Part shown: piece by piece, positions 1 to 7,599 of the stretch
Numbering within the stretch: position 1 is the stretch's first letter
Layout of the letters: every line of letters starts with the position of its first letter
Source of the DNA: JBOHDX01 sp050700835
GTDB taxonomy: Bacteria; Actinomycetota; Actinomycetes; Propionibacteriales; Nocardioidaceae
Direction: 5' to 3'
Length of the DNA: 64,000 bases
Assembly: GCA_050700835.1 (NCBI GenBank)
Contig: JBOHDX010000015.1
Location: 28,249 to 92,248, forward strand
Made by a program: the position numbers and the translations under genes
Notes under the pieces: model-generated
Told to the model about the DNA's origin: nothing
What the model saw: only the letters and a program-made list of their open reading frames with translations
Databases searched by the model: none

Positions 1-1
1 G

Positions 2-559
2 ATCCTGTCCGACACCGGCCTGTCCAACGGAAGCGCGCTGGGCGCCACCGTTCTGGTCGGCGTCGTGAACCTGGCGTTCACGATCGTCGCGGTCCTGCTG
101 CTGGACCGGGTGGGCCGACGCGGCCTGCTGCTGACCGGGACCGTCGGCCTCCTCTTGGGGCTGCTGATCCTGGGGATCTTCTTCAGCTCCGCAACCCTGC
201 AGAAGCAGGCGGGCTATCTCGCGCTCATCGGGCTGCTTGTCTTCATCGCGTCGTTCGCCATCGGGCTCGGACCCGTGTTCTGGCTGATGATCTCCGAGGT
301 CTTCCCGGTGGGGGTACGCAGTACCGCGATGTCGGTGTGCACGATCGCCAACTGGGGGGCGAACTTCCTGGTGGCGCAGACGTTCTTGACCCTTGGCGGC
401 CTGATCACCCGACAAGGCGTGTTCTTTCTGTACGCAGGGTTCGCCGTCCTCGCGATCGCCTTCTTCGCAGCCCTGGTGCCGGAGACCAAGGACCGTACCT
501 TGGAGTCGATCCAGGACGACCTGGTCGGCGATGGCGATCCCGAGCCGGCAACCACGTGA
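2..559 (+). CDS. MFS sugar porter, 3' part
   Basis: The window starts inside this gene, so the first half is missing; about 185 residues with five or six membrane segments remain. Two sugar-porter signatures are visible: DRVGRRG in the loop after the first visible helix, and PETKDRTLESI after the last helix, matching the family's PETKG-type end signature. By family it is an inner-membrane, probably proton-coupled, sugar or polyol importer; the substrate cannot be told. It ends 131 nt before the acyl-CoA dehydrogenase-like gene, with no sign that the two are co-functional. Confidence 0.85.
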   Translation: MLSDTGLSNGSALGATVLVGVVNLAFTIVAVLLLDRVGRRGLLLTGTVGLLLGLLILGIFFSSATLQKQAGYLALIGLLVFIASFAIGLGPVFWLMISEVFPVGVRSTAMSVCTIANWGANFLVAQTFLTLGGLITRQGVFFLYAGFAVLAIAFFAALVPETKDRTLESIQDDLVGDGDPEPATT

Positions 560-690
560 TCGTCGTGTCGTCGGGTCCCCCGCTCGGGCGCCCCTCGTGT
601 CGAGCGCAGTTCTAACGAAGCGTCACGGTCGGCGTGCGTCCGGCTGCGCCTGCTGAGATTGTTCTGGTAGTCGACGGACAGGGGCGAGGC

Positions 691-1689
691 GTGAGCGAGC
701 ACCCCGAGCCGCAGTGGCTCGATCTCGATGCGGTGCGTGCCGCCCTGGTGCCGCTGCCGATGCCCGGCAGCGGACGAACCCTCGATCGTTGGCGTGGGTT
801 GGCCGCGCTGGGCCGAGCCGACCTGTGCCTGGCGAAGCTGGTGGAACCACACCACGACGCCACCGCCATCCTGGCCGAGCTCGGAGGGCCGAGCCAGACG
901 GCCGGTGACGTGTGGGCGGTGTGGGCGGCCGAGCCGCCGGGCAGCGTCTTGAAAGCGGCCGCGGGTCGCGACGGTTGGCGGCTCGATGGCAGCAAGCCGT
1001 TCTGCTCCGGTGGAGGTCTCGTCACATCCGCACTGGTCACCGCCGCGGCAGACGGGGAGTCGGGACTTTTCGCGGTCGACCTGACCGAGCAACGCGACCG
1101 ACAGCGGCGGATCGAGGTGGGTCCTTCAGCCTGGGTCGGTCCTGGCATGCGGCGCGCCGACACGCGCACGTTGACGTTCCACGACGTACCCGCCGAGCCG
1201 GTGGGCGGGCTCGGCGGCTACACGGCCCGGCCCGGGTTCTGGCACGGGTCGATCGGGGTTGCGGCCTGTTGGTACGGCGGGGCCGACGCCATCGCCCAAA
1301 CCCTTCGATCGACCGCGGAGAGACGGGACCTCAACCCGCACGCGCTTGCTCACCTGGGCGCGGTCACCAGCGTTCTCGATCGGTCTTGGGCCCATCTGAG
1401 CTCTGCCGCCGAACAGATCGACTCGTGGGGCCGTGCCACCTCGGCCGGCGCCGAACCGGAGCGGGTGGACCTCGCCCGGCGACTGGCCGAGTCAGTACGA
1501 GCCACCGTCGTCGACGCCGTCGAGCAGGTGGTCGCACGGGTGGGCCGAGCGCTCGGGCCGGCGCCACTGGCGTTCGACGCCGCGCACGCTCACCGGGTCA
1601 GTGACCTGCAGACGTTCGTGCGCCAGCACCACGCCGAGACCGACCTGGCAGCGCTCGGCGCCCTGGTGTCCAAGGCCGAGCGGCGGTGA
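691..1689 (+). CDS. acyl-CoA dehydrogenase-like protein, first gene of a four-gene operon
   Basis: A 332-residue protein of the acyl-CoA dehydrogenase fold. The middle holds the beta-domain pattern (WAAEPPGS, then WRLDGSKPFCSG, where the usual flavin-contacting stretch is W-x-L-x-G-x-K-x-x-x-S-G) and the C-terminal half is helical. It is some 50 residues shorter than typical members and a catalytic glutamate is not obvious, so the chemistry is uncertain. GTG at 691 is chosen because an AGGGG-type ribosome site lies 6-8 nt upstream; an in-frame GTG at 634 has none. The stop overlaps the next start (GTGA), so it is translationally coupled to the deacetylase. A role in modifying an acyl chain on a glycan is inference from the neighbours. 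Confidence 0.8.
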   Translation: MSEHPEPQWLDLDAVRAALVPLPMPGSGRTLDRWRGLAALGRADLCLAKLVEPHHDATAILAELGGPSQTAGDVWAVWAAEPPGSVLKAAAGRDGWRLDGSKPFCSGGGLVTSALVTAAADGESGLFAVDLTEQRDRQRRIEVGPSAWVGPGMRRADTRTLTFHDVPAEPVGGLGGYTARPGFWHGSIGVAACWYGGADAIAQTLRSTAERRDLNPHALAHLGAVTSVLDRSWAHLSSAAEQIDSWGRATSAGAEPERVDLARRLAESVRATVVDAVEQVVARVGRALGPAPLAFDAAHAHRVSDLQTFVRQHHAETDLAALGALVSKAERR

Positions 1690-2507
1690 GCGTGCGCCAG
1701 GATCGCCGACCACTTCGCGGCCAGGTCGACCAGTCCGGGCATCGCCCGTTCCCAGGCCCGCCTCGTCCGGCGCAGGCGGGCGCGGTGTGGGACCACACGC
1801 CTGAAGACAGGTGGAGCCAGGTCGAGTGGACGACGTGTCCAGTGGCCGAGCTTCCTCCCAGCCACGCCGTGGTGGTGGTGCTGGCCGCCCACCCAGATGA
1901 CGAGGTGCTCGCGCTCGGCGGCATGCTCGCCGAGCTGTCGGCCCGGGGCTGCGACCTCGCGTTCGTCACCGCGACCGACGGAGAGGCCTGCCACCCGCAC
2001 AGTCCGACCATCAGTCCGGCCGCGATGGCGCGCGTCCGTGCCCGCGAGCTGGTCGACGCGCTGCACGAGCTGGGCGTTGCGCTGCCCCGAATCGAACGGC
2101 TGCATCTGCCGGACGGGATGCTCGAGCGTCACCGGTCACAGCTCGCACAACGGCTGGACCTGTGCATCAACGGCGCCGATCTGGTGCTGGCTCCCTGGCG
2201 CCACGACGGCCATCCCGACCACGACGTCGTCGGCGACCTCTGCTCAGATCTGTGCGGCTCGGCCGTGACCTTGTGGGAGTACCCGGTGTGGACGTGGCAC
2301 TGGGCCGAGCCCGGTGACGAACGCGTGCCGTGGTCATGCGCGGCCAGGATCCCGCTGAGCGACACCGTCCAGGCTGCCAAACGTGCGGCGATCGCCCGTT
2401 TCGCCAGCCAGACCCGGCCGCTGTCGGAGGCGCCGGCCGATGCAGCGATCCTCCCGGCGCCGATGCTCGCGCACTTCGACCGGCCGTTCGAGGTCGTGTT
2501 CCGGTGA
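1686..2507 (+). CDS. PIG-L/LmbE family N-acetylglucosamine-type deacetylase
   Basis: The zinc-binding signature AHPDDEV of the PIG-L/LmbE family sits near residue 68, and the second metal-site block, HDGHPDHDVVG, near residue 175; together they make a metal-dependent de-N-acetylase on an N-acetylglucosamine-containing substrate. Relatives include MshB and Mca of mycothiol metabolism, but MshB is normally not found in such a cluster. The first 50 residues are not conserved-looking and a later start is possible; GTG 1686 is kept because it overlaps the previous stop by 4 nt. It is coupled in the same way to the methyltransferase that follows. Deacetylase and methyltransferase of this kind also occur fused in one polypeptide in other bacteria, which supports a shared substrate. 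Confidence 0.88.
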   Translation: MSVRQDRRPLRGQVDQSGHRPFPGPPRPAQAGAVWDHTPEDRWSQVEWTTCPVAELPPSHAVVVVLAAHPDDEVLALGGMLAELSARGCDLAFVTATDGEACHPHSPTISPAAMARVRARELVDALHELGVALPRIERLHLPDGMLERHRSQLAQRLDLCINGADLVLAPWRHDGHPDHDVVGDLCSDLCGSAVTLWEYPVWTWHWAEPGDERVPWSCAARIPLSDTVQAAKRAAIARFASQTRPLSEAPADAAILPAPMLAHFDRPFEVVFR

Positions 2508-3070
2508 CGTCGCCGCACTACTTCGACGCCCTCTACGCAGCCGCGGACGATCCATGGGGACTGGCGAGCAGACCGTACGAAGCACGCAAGTACGCCCTGA
2601 GCGTGGCCTGCCTGCCACGACCGCGCTATCGGCGAGGGTTCGAGCCCGGCTGCTCGATCGGCATCCTGACCGCACAGCTGGCGGGTCGTTGTGACGAGCT
2701 GATCGCCTGGGACGGTGCCGAGTCCGCGGTACGTCAGGCTCGCGCCAGGGTCACGTCGTCGCACGTGCGGATTGAGCATGCCCGGATTCCTTCGGCGTGG
2801 CCGGCCGGCACGTTCGACCTGATCGTGATCTCCGAGCTGTTGTACTTCCTGGACCGACCCGACCGCCAGGCCGTCGTCACCCAGGCGATCGAGTCGTTGC
2901 AGCCGAGCGGTCACCTGCTCGCGGTGCACTGGAGGCACCGGTTCGACCAGGCGCCCGGCAACGGCGACGAAGCACATGCCGAGCTGCTGGACCAGCCGCG
3001 ACTTGCGGTCCAGGTCGAACACGTCGAGGCCGACTTCTTGCTGCACGTACTGATCCGGAGCGACTCGTGA
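2504..3070 (+). CDS. NodS-like SAM-dependent methyltransferase
   Basis: A 188-residue class I methyltransferase. The N-terminal block YFDALYAAADDPWG...YEARKY is typical of the NodS group, whose founding member N-methylates the deacetylated end of the rhizobial Nod factor. Motif I is degenerate but recognisable (FEPGCSIGILT), and the acidic residue that binds the SAM ribose is in AWDGAE. GTG 2504 overlaps the deacetylase stop (GTGA) and the gene's own stop overlaps the glycosyltransferase start. By analogy with NodB then NodS, the sensible hypothesis is methylation of an amine exposed by the upstream deacetylase; this is inference. Confidence 0.85.
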   Translation: MTSPHYFDALYAAADDPWGLASRPYEARKYALSVACLPRPRYRRGFEPGCSIGILTAQLAGRCDELIAWDGAESAVRQARARVTSSHVRIEHARIPSAWPAGTFDLIVISELLYFLDRPDRQAVVTQAIESLQPSGHLLAVHWRHRFDQAPGNGDEAHAELLDQPRLAVQVEHVEADFLLHVLIRSDS

Positions 3071-3852
3071 GGGCGCGCGGTGCCGACCCCGGCCATCGCG
3101 AGGTCGCGGCAGCGGTCGACCTGCCGGGATCGGCCACGCCGGTTGCCTCGCTGCGGGACGTGGTGCACGCCATCGGCGTGGTGGTCCCCGCCCACAACGA
3201 GCAGGCGATGATCGGCGGCTGTCTCGCCGCGATCAACGCTGCGGCCGGGCAGGCACGGTCCCACGGGATCGCCGTCTGCACCGTGGTGGTGGCCGACGAC
3301 TGCACCGACGCCACCGCGAGTGTGGCCCAAGCCAACGGCGCGCTGGTGGTGCGGCTGCGCAGTCGTCGAGTCGGCGAGGTCCGCGACGCCGGCGCCCGCC
3401 GGGTTCTGCGACAGTACGCATCGGTGCCGGCGAACCGGCTGTGGCTGGCCCACACCGACGCCGACTCACGCGTCTCACCAAGGTGGCTACTGGCTCAGAC
3501 GCGGGCCGCGCGTTCGGGAGCCCAGGCATTCCTTGGCACCGTCGCTCTGGACCCTGCCGACCCCGCCTTCAGCGACCTGCACTGGCGATGGGTCCACCAG
3601 TACGCGCTGGCCGCCCGCGTCGCTCGTACCCATGGCCACGTGCACGGCGCCAACTTCGGCGTCCGGGCCGACGCCTATCTTGCCGCTGGCGGATTCGCCG
3701 CGAAGCCGCTGCACGAGGACCGACTTCTGGTGCAACGACTGAAGGACGTCGGCGCGGTGTTGGCCTGGATCGACGACGAGCCGGTCTGCACCTCGGCCCG
3801 ACTGACGTCGCGCACTCCCGGGGGTGTCAGCGCCGACCTGAGAGCGCTCTGA
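3067..3852 (+). CDS. family 2 glycosyltransferase
   Basis: A GT-A fold glycosyltransferase of 261 residues. The nucleotide-sugar start motif VVVPAHNEQAMIGGC is near residue 38, VVADDCTDAT follows, and the metal-binding DxD position is HTDADS near residue 132. The later GFAAKPLHEDR resembles the ED-containing acceptor loop of GT2 enzymes. No transmembrane helix, so it is cytosolic, unlike processive NodC-type synthases. GTG 3067 overlaps the previous stop by 4 nt. It closes the quartet of coupled genes. Sugar donor and acceptor cannot be read from the sequence. Confidence 0.87.
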   Translation: MRARGADPGHREVAAAVDLPGSATPVASLRDVVHAIGVVVPAHNEQAMIGGCLAAINAAAGQARSHGIAVCTVVVADDCTDATASVAQANGALVVRLRSRRVGEVRDAGARRVLRQYASVPANRLWLAHTDADSRVSPRWLLAQTRAARSGAQAFLGTVALDPADPAFSDLHWRWVHQYALAARVARTHGHVHGANFGVRADAYLAAGGFAAKPLHEDRLLVQRLKDVGAVLAWIDDEPVCTSARLTSRTPGGVSADLRAL

Positions 3853-3859
3853 CCTCGAC

Positions 3860-3883
3860 CCCCGGGTTCGGCCCCGGGTTCGG
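3860..3883 (+). repeat. perfect 12-bp tandem duplication after the glycosyltransferase
   Basis: CCCCGGGTTCGG occurs twice in direct succession, beginning 8 nt after the stop codon. Each unit contains the palindrome CCCGGG, so the pair can fold, but there is no T-run. It runs directly into the dispersed intergenic element that follows. Confidence 0.6.
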
Positions 3884-3974
3884 GTTGCAGCCCGGCTGAC
3901 CTGGGATGACGATGGCTATACCTTCGAGGCGGTCATCACGGTCACGCACTTGTACTGTCTCGAACCAGAGGGGC
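3877..3974 (+). repeat. dispersed intergenic element, copy A
   Basis: This stretch begins with GGTTCGGGTTGC and goes on to TATACCTTCGAGGC, GGTCACGCACTT and AGAGGGG. The same blocks occur in the same order and spacing at 9659-9757 upstream of the DMT transporter, and the first part recurs at 35120-35167 upstream of the DedA gene. All copies are between genes and on the same strand as the gene that follows. It carries no open frame of its own. Function is unknown; a shared promoter or leader is the simplest guess. Confidence 0.5.
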
Positions 3975-4110
3975 TTTGGGGAGGCGACCCGGAGCCCCTC
4001 GACCATGTGTCCACCACCACCGCCGGTCCGGTCCCGCAGCCAGGCTCGCGTGAGTGGCAGGTGTCCGTGATCGCACGATCTTGACGATCCTCTCAGCCAC
4101 GGAGGTTGCC

Positions 4111-4383
4111 ATGCCAGGCAGGAAGAAGCCGGGACCCAGCGTCAAGGACGACGCGATGTATGAGGAGCTGCGCAAACAGGGCAATAGCAAGGAGAAGTCC
4201 GCGCGGATCGCCAACTCCGCCGCCAACACCTCGCGCCGCAAGATCGGCCAGAAGGGCGGGTCGTCCCCGTCGTACGAGGACTGGACCAAGCAGGACCTGT
4301 ACCAGCGGGCGAAGACGATCGGTGTTGAAGGCCGTTCGTCGATGAGCAAGCCCCAGCTGATCAAGGCACTGCGCAACAGCTGA
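4111..4383 (+). CDS. DUF7218 / Rho-terminator-N-like small protein
   Basis: A 90-residue basic protein. The first 55 residues (PGRKKPGPSVKDDAMYEELRK, then the NSKEKSARIANSAANTS block) match the small actinobacterial DUF7218 type, and the last 35 (YEDWTKQDLYQRAKTIGV...SMSKPQLIKALR) form the SAP/Rho-N-like helical hairpin that binds nucleic acid in other proteins. ATG 4111 has an excellent GGAGG ribosome site 6 nt upstream. It stands alone, downstream of the dispersed intergenic element. Such proteins are usually stress-associated; no activity has been established for this family to my knowledge. Confidence 0.8.
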   Translation: MPGRKKPGPSVKDDAMYEELRKQGNSKEKSARIANSAANTSRRKIGQKGGSSPSYEDWTKQDLYQRAKTIGVEGRSSMSKPQLIKALRNS

Positions 4384-4445
4384 CGGACGTCAGCGGGGCG
4401 CCCAAGTCACATCGACCACAACACCCCGGGAACGCTTCTCTAGCC

Positions 4446-4489
4446 TTGACAGCCGAGTCGCCGTACCCCATCCTTCTAACTATGTTAGA
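4446..4489 (+). promoter_or_regulatory. promoter and autoregulatory operator of the TetR gene
   Basis: A consensus TTGACA lies at 4446-4451. A perfect inverted repeat, TCTAAC-TAT-GTTAGA, covers 4475-4489 and contains the ATG of the TetR gene. No ribosome site precedes that ATG. With a weak -10 at 4469-4474 (17-nt spacer) transcription would begin at or beside the ATG, giving a leaderless mRNA with the operator over the start site. An alternative -10 is TAGCCT at 4441-4446. The palindrome is directly visible; the rest is inference. Confidence 0.5.
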
Positions 4490-5090
4490 CGTTTCGAATC
4501 GCGATAGACAACGCGAACGGCGTGAGGCCACAAGGACGGAGATTCTCAGCGCGGCTTGGGCCATCGCCCGCGACAAGGGCCTCGCCGACCTGACGCTGCG
4601 CGATGTCGGCGCTCGCATCGGCATGCGCGCACCGTCGCTCTACTCCTACTTCGAGTCCAAGAACGCCATCTACGACGCGATGTTCGGTCAAGCCTGGAGC
4701 GGGTGCCTGGCCAGCTTCGCCGAGCTCGAGTCGACACTGCCGCGCTCACCGCGCGGCAGACTGAAGAAGATCGCCAGGGCGTTCTTCGACTACGCCGTCG
4801 CGGACCTGGCCCGTCACCAGTTGATGAACCAGCGCACCATTCCAGGCTTCGTCCCCAGCGCCGCGGCGTACGCACCGGCCGTGGAGGTCCTCGAACGCGC
4901 CCGCGCCCAGGTGTCCCGCTGCGGGATCCATGCGGCGGAGCAGTTCGACCTCTACACGGCGCTGATCGGTGGCCTGATCGACGCCCAGCAAGCCAATGAC
5001 CCGGGCGGTCACCGGTGGTCTGACCTGCTCGACGAAGCCATGGACATGCTCGCCGATCACTCCGGACTACCCCGATCCAGCAGGAGATGA
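4482..5090 (+). CDS. TetR/AcrR family transcriptional regulator
   Basis: A 202-residue regulator. The N-terminal helix-turn-helix is classic: TRTEILSAAWAIARDKG, then LRDVGARIGMRAPSLYSYFESKNAIYDAMF, so residues about 17-63 bind DNA. The C-terminal part is a helical ligand and dimer domain with no assignable ligand. The start ATG lies within a perfect palindrome, consistent with autorepression. The stop is one base before the next gene's start, so the DinB-like enzyme is the likely regulated partner. Confidence 0.88.
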   Translation: MLDVSNRDRQRERREATRTEILSAAWAIARDKGLADLTLRDVGARIGMRAPSLYSYFESKNAIYDAMFGQAWSGCLASFAELESTLPRSPRGRLKKIARAFFDYAVADLARHQLMNQRTIPGFVPSAAAYAPAVEVLERARAQVSRCGIHAAEQFDLYTALIGGLIDAQQANDPGGHRWSDLLDEAMDMLADHSGLPRSSRR

Positions 5091-5091
5091 C

Positions 5092-5859
5092 ATGATCCCG
5101 ACCCGCTCGGCCACACCAGTCGCCACCCGGCCACGTACCTCGACTCTCGATCGGTCGTCACTGATGCGCCTGGCCGCAACCGAGTACGACCGCTTTGCCG
5201 CGCTACTGCGGAGCCTGGCGCCGGAGGAGTGGACACGACCCACCGCGTGTCCAGATTGGGACGTCCGGGCAATGGCCGCACACACACTAGGCATGGCAGA
5301 GATGGCGGCCTCCATCCGGGAAGGACGTCGGCAACAGAAGGCCGCGACCAAGCGCGGCGGCGCCTTCCTCGACGCCCTGACCGCGCTCCAGGTGGAAGAA
5401 CGAACCCACCTCACAGCCGATCAGCTGACCCAGCGGTACGAGACGATCGGACCGCGCGCGGCCCGAGCAAGGCGACGTACGCCCGGTCTCATCCGCCGTC
5501 ACGCGATGCCTGTGCCACAGGTCGTCGCCGGCCAGCCCGAAACCTGGACCTTCGGCTACCTGATCGACACCATCCTGACCCGCGACCCATGGATGCACCG
5601 CATCGACATCACCCGGGCCACCGGCCGCCATCTCAACCTCACGGACGACCATGACGGCGCGATCGTCGCCGACGTCGTCACCGAGTGGGCGGCCAGGCAC
5701 GCCGCCGCCTGCCACCTCGACCTGACCGGCCCGGCCGGAGGGACCTGGACGTTGGGCAACGGCGGCCCAAGGATCGAGCTTGACGCCATCGAGTTCTGCC
5801 GAACGCTGTCAGGCCGCGGGCATGCCACTGGTCTGCTCACGACCCAGGTGCCCTTCTGA
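5092..5859 (+). CDS. maleylpyruvate isomerase-like mycothiol-dependent enzyme family (DinB fold)
   Basis: A 255-residue protein of the DinB/MDMPI superfamily. RPTACPDWDVRAMAAHTLG near residue 50 is the conserved N-terminal metal-histidine block, and the second histidine region is TRDPWMHRIDITRATG near residue 165. In this family mycothiol serves as cofactor or acceptor for isomerisation or thiol transfer; the actual substrate varies and is not evident. ATG 5092 follows AGGAG (5082-5086) and almost touches the TetR stop, so the two form an operon. Probably a detoxification step induced when the regulator binds its ligand. Confidence 0.82.
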   Translation: MIPTRSATPVATRPRTSTLDRSSLMRLAATEYDRFAALLRSLAPEEWTRPTACPDWDVRAMAAHTLGMAEMAASIREGRRQQKAATKRGGAFLDALTALQVEERTHLTADQLTQRYETIGPRAARARRRTPGLIRRHAMPVPQVVAGQPETWTFGYLIDTILTRDPWMHRIDITRATGRHLNLTDDHDGAIVADVVTEWAARHAAACHLDLTGPAGGTWTLGNGGPRIELDAIEFCRTLSGRGHATGLLTTQVPF

Positions 5860-5944
5860 TCGGGCCAGGACCCACCGAGCGGCCGACCTCACCGCGACCC
5901 GCGCCGATTCCCCGACGCCAAGGAAACGGGCCAGCGCTCAGCGC

Positions 5945-6673
5945 TCAGCGATCAGTCAGGTCGGGCAGCCCGGCGGGGTCGTTGACGATCGACTCGGCGA
6001 GCTGGCTGATTCGACGGTTGTGCTGCCGGGCGTACGCACGCATCAGCACGAACGCCTCGTCGACGCCGATGCCACGCCTCTGCGCGAGTGCACCTTTGGC
6101 CTGCTCCAGCACGATCCGGCTACGCAGTGCTCGTCGCAGCTGCTCGGCGACGATCTCGGCGCGAGCGATGGCGCGTTCTTGCAGTAGGCCGATGGTGGCG
6201 ACGTCGGAGAGTGCCTGCACGATGTGCACGTCCCGCTCAGACATCTGACCGACCTGGGCCCCGAACAGGTTCAGCGCTCCGATGGCCTCGCCGCGCAACC
6301 GTAGCGGGAAGGCGTGCACCGACTGGAACCCCGCCGACACCGCTCGCGGCGCGAACTGCGGCCAGCGGCCGGCGGCGTCTGACAGATGTGCGTTGATCAC
6401 CGGCGCGGCCTGGCGATAGCAGTCCTGGCACGGCCCTTCGCGGGTCTGCACCTGGAAGAGCTCCAGCATCTTGGCGCTCTCGTCGCTGGCGGCGACGAAC
6501 TGCAGCAGGCCCTCGGCATCGGCGAGCAGCAACCCGGCCGCATCGGTGTTGGCGACCTCAGTGGTACGGGCGGTCACCATCGCCATGAACTCGATCACGT
6601 CGAACTCGTCGACGAGGGTGTCGGCGACCTCGACGAACACCTTGACCAAGCGTTCAGTCGACACCTGACTCAT
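5945..6673 (-). CDS. GAF-ANTAR antitermination regulator 1
   Basis: A 242-residue regulator. Residues about 15-165 are a GAF domain (LLLADAEGLLQFVAAS, REGPCQDCYR with paired cysteines, PLRLRGEAIGALNLF) and residues about 175-235 an ANTAR RNA-binding domain (LRSRIVLEQAKGALAQRRG, then AFVLMRAYARQHNRRI). ANTAR proteins bind twin hairpins in nascent RNA and prevent termination. ATG at 6673 is chosen because GGGAGGT lies 7 nt upstream. It is the second gene of an operon with the next GAF-ANTAR gene, 28 nt apart. The RNA targets are not visible in the window. Confidence 0.9.
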   Translation of the reverse strand: MSQVSTERLVKVFVEVADTLVDEFDVIEFMAMVTARTTEVANTDAAGLLLADAEGLLQFVAASDESAKMLELFQVQTREGPCQDCYRQAAPVINAHLSDAAGRWPQFAPRAVSAGFQSVHAFPLRLRGEAIGALNLFGAQVGQMSERDVHIVQALSDVATIGLLQERAIARAEIVAEQLRRALRSRIVLEQAKGALAQRRGIGVDEAFVLMRAYARQHNRRISQLAESIVNDPAGLPDLTDR

Positions 6674-6701
6674 CAGCCACACCTCCCGATATCGACGCTG
6701 T

Positions 6702-7430
6702 TCAGACGTCGCTCACGGGTAGGTCCCGGCCCAGGTGGAGGCGGCGGCCCACGATGTCGGCGGCGACCTGCGACAGCGATAGATCCTCAGCGTAGGCGTA
6801 GGCACGCAGTCTGGCCATAGCCTCATCGAGCCCGATCTCCAGCTGCACGGTGACCATGCCCTGGGCTTGGTACAGCTCCAACCGGGCCTGGAGTGCGAGC
6901 GTTGCGGCGGCCTCGGCGCCGCCGGCGGCCGCCGCCTGTTGATCGTCGAGCAGATTCGCCACCGCCGCGTCGGCGAACGCCTCCACGCGCCCGATCGCCT
7001 CCTGGGACAAAGGCCCCGGTTCCTGCCGATAAACGTCGAGAACGCCCAGCCGCGCCGTCCCGATTTGCATCGGGAACGCGAACACCGCGCGCACCCCCTT
7101 CTCGTACGCCGCCGCTGAGTAGGCCGGCCAGCGCTCAGTCGCTTCCACCAGGTCCGGCTCGAGCACCGCTGCCCGTGTGCCGTAAGCGTCCATGCACGGC
7201 CCCTCGCCGACCGTGAACTGCAACTCCTCCAGGGACCGGCTGACCCCGTCCGACGCGGCCACGACCCCCCGGACCCCGTCGCCGGCCATCAAGGTCAGGC
7301 CGACACCGGCACTGGACAGCGAACGCGTCGCAGCGCCACACAGCCGGCTCAGCCAGCCCACCGTGCCCGGTTCGGCCGGCGCCGGTTCGGCATCGATCAA
7401 CTCCTGGACCACGGCCCGCAGGTCATCCAT
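6702..7430 (-). CDS. GAF-ANTAR antitermination regulator 2
   Basis: A 242-residue paralogue of its downstream neighbour. The GAF domain contains LTLMAGDGVRGVVAASDG, GEGPCMDAYG and FAFPMQIGTARLGVLDVYR; a short alanine-rich linker leads to an ANTAR domain (LELYQAQGMVTVQLEIGLDE, then AMARLRAYAYAEDLSLSQVA). The ANTAR is more divergent than that of the neighbour, with QAQGM replacing EQAKG. Its GAF is closest to that of the broken gene at 31915. A 17-bp motif shared with the next gene's upstream region lies about 90 nt before the start. Confidence 0.88.
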   Translation of the reverse strand: MDDLRAVVQELIDAEPAPAEPGTVGWLSRLCGAATRSLSSAGVGLTLMAGDGVRGVVAASDGVSRSLEELQFTVGEGPCMDAYGTRAAVLEPDLVEATERWPAYSAAAYEKGVRAVFAFPMQIGTARLGVLDVYRQEPGPLSQEAIGRVEAFADAAVANLLDDQQAAAAGGAEAAATLALQARLELYQAQGMVTVQLEIGLDEAMARLRAYAYAEDLSLSQVAADIVGRRLHLGRDLPVSDV

Positions 7431-7517
7431 CGATCGCCCATCACCGAGATTGGTCGAGTCGTGCTGACGTACTCTGCCTGACTGCCATCAACTACCTCCG
7501 GCGGGTCGGATCGGAAC

Positions 7518-7534
7518 TGCCGGGGTCTGGGGCA
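7518..7534 (-). promoter_or_regulatory. shared 17-bp upstream motif, copy 1
   Basis: Read on the minus strand this is TGCCCCAGACCCCGGCA, with 4-bp inverted ends (TGCC/GGCA). It differs at one position from the copy at 8497-8513, and flanking bases (CGGTC and GGAA blocks) are also shared. Each copy is upstream of a leftward gene, here the GAF-ANTAR operon. A common activator or sigma factor is a guess. Confidence 0.4.
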
Positions 7535-7599
7535 CATGAGGAAGCGGTCGCGCCGCAGCCCTAAGACTAGGGGCAGAACGGGCAAGCTGCCCGATGAGG

